The position numbers and the translations under genes are program-made. This document shows positions 44,612-45,547 of a DNA stretch of 45,547 nucleotides, in pieces. The notes under the pieces are model-generated. The model did not search any database. It saw only the letters and a list, made by a program, of their open reading frames with translations, and was not told the origin of the DNA. How positions within the stretch are numbered: the stretch's first letter is position 1; every line of letters begins with the position of its first letter. Source of the stretch: a virus; the IMG/VR virus record IMGVR_UViG_3300032291_004435, positions 1 through 45,547 of that record. One strand, 5' to 3'.

Positions 44612-44697
44612 GCCACGCTCCGTGCAAAATGATTAGCGTATCAGCCCATGCATGGGGGGATTGGCTTAGCGGGGTGTGGTGCCACGCTCTGTGCAAA
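44612..44697. repeat. Repeat-palindrome-repeat module A
   Basis: Two near-identical 17-18 base repeats, GCCACGCTCCGTGCAAA at 44612-44628 and GCCACGCTCTGTGCAAA at 44681-44697, are 69 bases apart. Between them lies GATTAGCG and a perfect palindrome CCCATGCATGGG (44645-44656). The same arrangement recurs at 45461-45545. The repeats contain a CACG-CTC-CGTG dyad, so a dimeric protein may bind. The module lies in the 446-base gene-free region 44483-44928; the rest of that region holds an A/T-rich part on the left, an inverted repeat at 44732-44749, and the promoter at 44848. Confidence 0.6.
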
Positions 44698-44731
44698 TTG
44701 GTGCGGCATTATCCTGTTGTGCGTGCGAGAC

Positions 44732-44749
44732 CTGCAATGAGTCTTGCAG
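44732..44749. repeat. Short inverted repeat
   Basis: CTGCAA and TTGCAG are separated by TGAGTC, giving a six-bp stem. It lies between module A and the promoter at 44848. It is followed by a short direct repeat CTCGCGAAC (two copies within 44752-44776). A transcription factor site or weak RNA hairpin are both possible. Confidence 0.3.
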
Positions 44750-44847
44750 CACTCGCGAACTCATGAACTCGCGAACACACACAGCGAAAGGACGCACTAC
44801 ATGAGACTTCTGAACTCCGCATCCTAAAGCCAAATTCGTACTGCTAC

Positions 44848-44877
44848 TTGACAAACACTTTCGAATCGTGTTAGAAT
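44848..44877 (+). promoter_or_regulatory. Strong extended -10 promoter
   Basis: TTGACA (44848-44853) and TAGAAT (44872-44877) are separated by 18 bases, and TG lies one base before the -10 (TGTTAGAAT), giving an extended -10. It precedes the gene at 44929 by about 50 bases. Confidence 0.75.
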
Positions 44878-44928
44878 TTGAATGTCGCCAAAAACGACGA
44901 TTCGATTCGCTACGATACGGAGGACGAG

Positions 44929-45186
44929 ATGAGCAAGGAACACATGTACGTTGTCTACCAGGGTGAGAGCATCGCAGTCAGCATGGGTCGGCACATGTGG
45001 CGAACACATCTGTTCGACATGGGTTCCCCAATGAACTACTACGTAGTTCGCGAAACGGGAAAACCTTCGGTACGCTTCATGGGTGAAACTGCGTTGGAAG
45101 ACGTGTGTCGCTACGCTATCCAAGTTGAGTTCAAGTCGGTCTTGCACATCAAGGAATTCACAGCGCTCTTGAACTCAATCGCCTAA
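44929..45186 (+). CDS. Unknown small protein with strong expression signals
   Basis: This 85-residue protein starts at the ATG at 44929, five bases after GGAGG; a longer frame from 44878 overlaps the promoter's start region and was discarded. It reads MSKEHMYVVYQGESIAVSM and has several methionines and histidines but no recognised motif. The codon usage and base composition differ from the A/T-rich genes to the left. It has its own promoter and is followed by a 12-bp hairpin, so it is probably a strongly made early protein. Confidence 0.65.
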   Translation: MSKEHMYVVYQGESIAVSMGRHMWRTHLFDMGSPMNYYVVRETGKPSVRFMGETALEDVCRYAIQVEFKSVLHIKEFTALLNSIA

Positions 45187-45196
45187 ACAGTAGATA

Positions 45197-45224
45197 CGCT
45201 CACCCCTCTCACGAGGGGTGAGCG
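45197..45224. repeat. Strong hairpin between gene and small peptide
   Basis: A perfect 12-bp stem (CGCTCACCCCTC) with a TCAC loop starts ten bases after the stop of the 85-residue gene. No T-run follows. It ends three bases before the AAGGAA ribosome binding site of the 15-residue peptide frame, so it may affect translation of that frame or stabilise the upstream mRNA. Confidence 0.6.
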
Positions 45225-45238
45225 CATAAGGAACACAT

Positions 45239-45286
45239 ATGCTAGTTATACTTGTTGCAATTGTACTATTTATCCATTATCGCTAA
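45239..45286 (+). CDS. 15-residue hydrophobic peptide
   Basis: ATG at 45239 is preceded by AAGGAA at five bases and runs to a TAA at 45284-45286, encoding MLVILVAIVLFIHYR. The peptide is almost entirely hydrophobic with a short basic end, like a minimal membrane peptide. A good ribosome binding site and a terminator ten bases after the stop support it. Size makes it uncertain; known small hydrophobic phage peptides include holin-like, type I toxin-like and host-modulating ones. Confidence 0.5.
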   Translation: MLVILVAIVLFIHYR

Positions 45287-45295
45287 ATGCTTAAA

Positions 45296-45332
45296 CGCAC
45301 ACACCCTTCGGGGTGTGTGCGGTTTTGCTTTA
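45296..45332 (+). terminator. Rho-independent terminator
   Basis: CGCACACACCC and its reverse complement form an 11-bp stem with a TTCG tetraloop, followed by GTTTTGCTTTAT. This is a classic intrinsic terminator that ends the transcript carrying the 85-residue protein and the small peptide. Confidence 0.85.
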
Positions 45333-45460
45333 TCGCGCCGCGTCTTAAACGCGCGTACGCCTCGCGTGGTACCGTACCATACAATGACCAAATTCCAGGA
45401 CGCGCATCCATGCATTTGCACATCCCCGCTCAGTGCTCGCGCGCGTGCTCGACCACACTT

Positions 45461-45545
45461 GCCACGCTCGGTGCAAATCGATAAGCGGGTGGAGCCTCGC
45501 GCGCGCGAGGGTGTTGGGGTCCACGCATTCCACGCTCCGTGCAAA
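45461..45545. repeat. Repeat-palindrome-repeat module B
   Basis: GCCACGCTCGGTGCAAA (45461-45477) and CCACGCTCCGTGCAAA (45530-45545) are 68-69 bases apart, matching module A. GATAAGCG follows the first, a perfect 16-bp palindrome (CCTCGCGCGCGCGAGG, 45495-45510) lies at the centre, and GGGGT precedes the second. The window ends two bases after the last repeat, so what lies beyond is unknown. The stretch from 45333 to 45460 before it shows no gene; it is G/C-rich. Confidence 0.6.
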
Positions 45546-45547
45546 GC

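Noticed and set aside
44801-44827. Eight-residue frame (MRLLNSAS) with AAAGGA upstream, as a possible leader peptide
   Set aside because: It lies upstream of the mapped-looking promoter at 44848 and has no conserved or regulatory feature.
45266-45544. Open frame of 92 residues on the minus strand at the right end, which also would be in frame with the truncated gene at position 1 if the window were circular
   Set aside because: It lies across the terminator and module B, is arginine-rich low-complexity sequence as expected from G/C-rich non-coding DNA, and does not resemble the expected continuation of the left-edge gene. No terminal overlap was seen, so circular closure is not supported.

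Overview
The window looks like most of the genome of a long-tailed, non-contractile (siphovirus-like) tailed phage or prophage of an unidentified bacterium. The evidence is a portal, both terminase subunits, a major capsid protein, a prohead protease, a very long tape measure protein, a G/GT-type tail chaperone pair and baseplate genes. No plasmid, rRNA, tRNA, CRISPR or host housekeeping gene was seen. Most of the window is A/T-rich by eye, and the last ~900 bases are visibly richer in G/C. The left edge cuts a gene, so the sequence is not complete at that end. No integrase, DNA polymerase or endolysin was recognised.

Positions 41053 down to 1 form one long, tightly packed minus-strand late operon. 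Reading in the direction of transcription it holds: two small unknown genes; an 881-residue head-associated protein with a C-terminal ADP-ribosyltransferase (ART) signature; a second protein with an ART-like domain; two small unknown genes; a protease-scaffold fusion with 14-residue repeats; the major capsid protein; a cluster with two glycosyltransferases and a DUF1360 membrane protein; an unrecognised probable connector; a major tail protein carrying Asp-box (BNR) repeats; tail chaperones joined by a putative +1 frameshift; and the 2350-residue tape measure. Then come two giant paralogous tail proteins in which a beta-propeller separates the two halves of a Dit-like protein, three short adhesin-like proteins, a Gp37-like baseplate protein, a small membrane protein, a PP-loop (PAPS reductase family) enzyme with a partner gene, the terminase subunits, portal, HK97 gp10-like protein, a zinc-ribbon protein and a partial head-associated protein. 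The terminase/portal block lies after the tail genes, which is not the canonical order.

Positions 41054-43722 form the plus-strand early/replication module. A promoter overlaid by a perfect 16-bp palindrome drives a small Cro/Xre-type regulator and a DUF3987-like helicase/primase-type protein. A terminator follows, then a ~370-base region with twelve copies of an 8-bp repeat in both orientations around a very A/T-rich core (a candidate replication origin or multi-site operator), then a VRR-NUC nuclease.

Positions 43783-45547 hold small genes of unknown function: one plus-strand gene, a convergent three-gene minus-strand operon, and a plus-strand unit with a strong extended -10 promoter, an 85-residue protein, a hairpin, a 15-residue hydrophobic peptide and a classic terminator. 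This unit is bracketed by two copies of a previously unfamiliar ~85-base module, each made of two TGCCACGCTCNGTGCAAA-like repeats around a perfect palindrome.

The most noteworthy biology is the unusual investment in beta-propeller-like modules on the tail (major tail protein plus two Dit-like proteins), the pair of ART-like domains on head-associated proteins, and the repeat systems in the early region.
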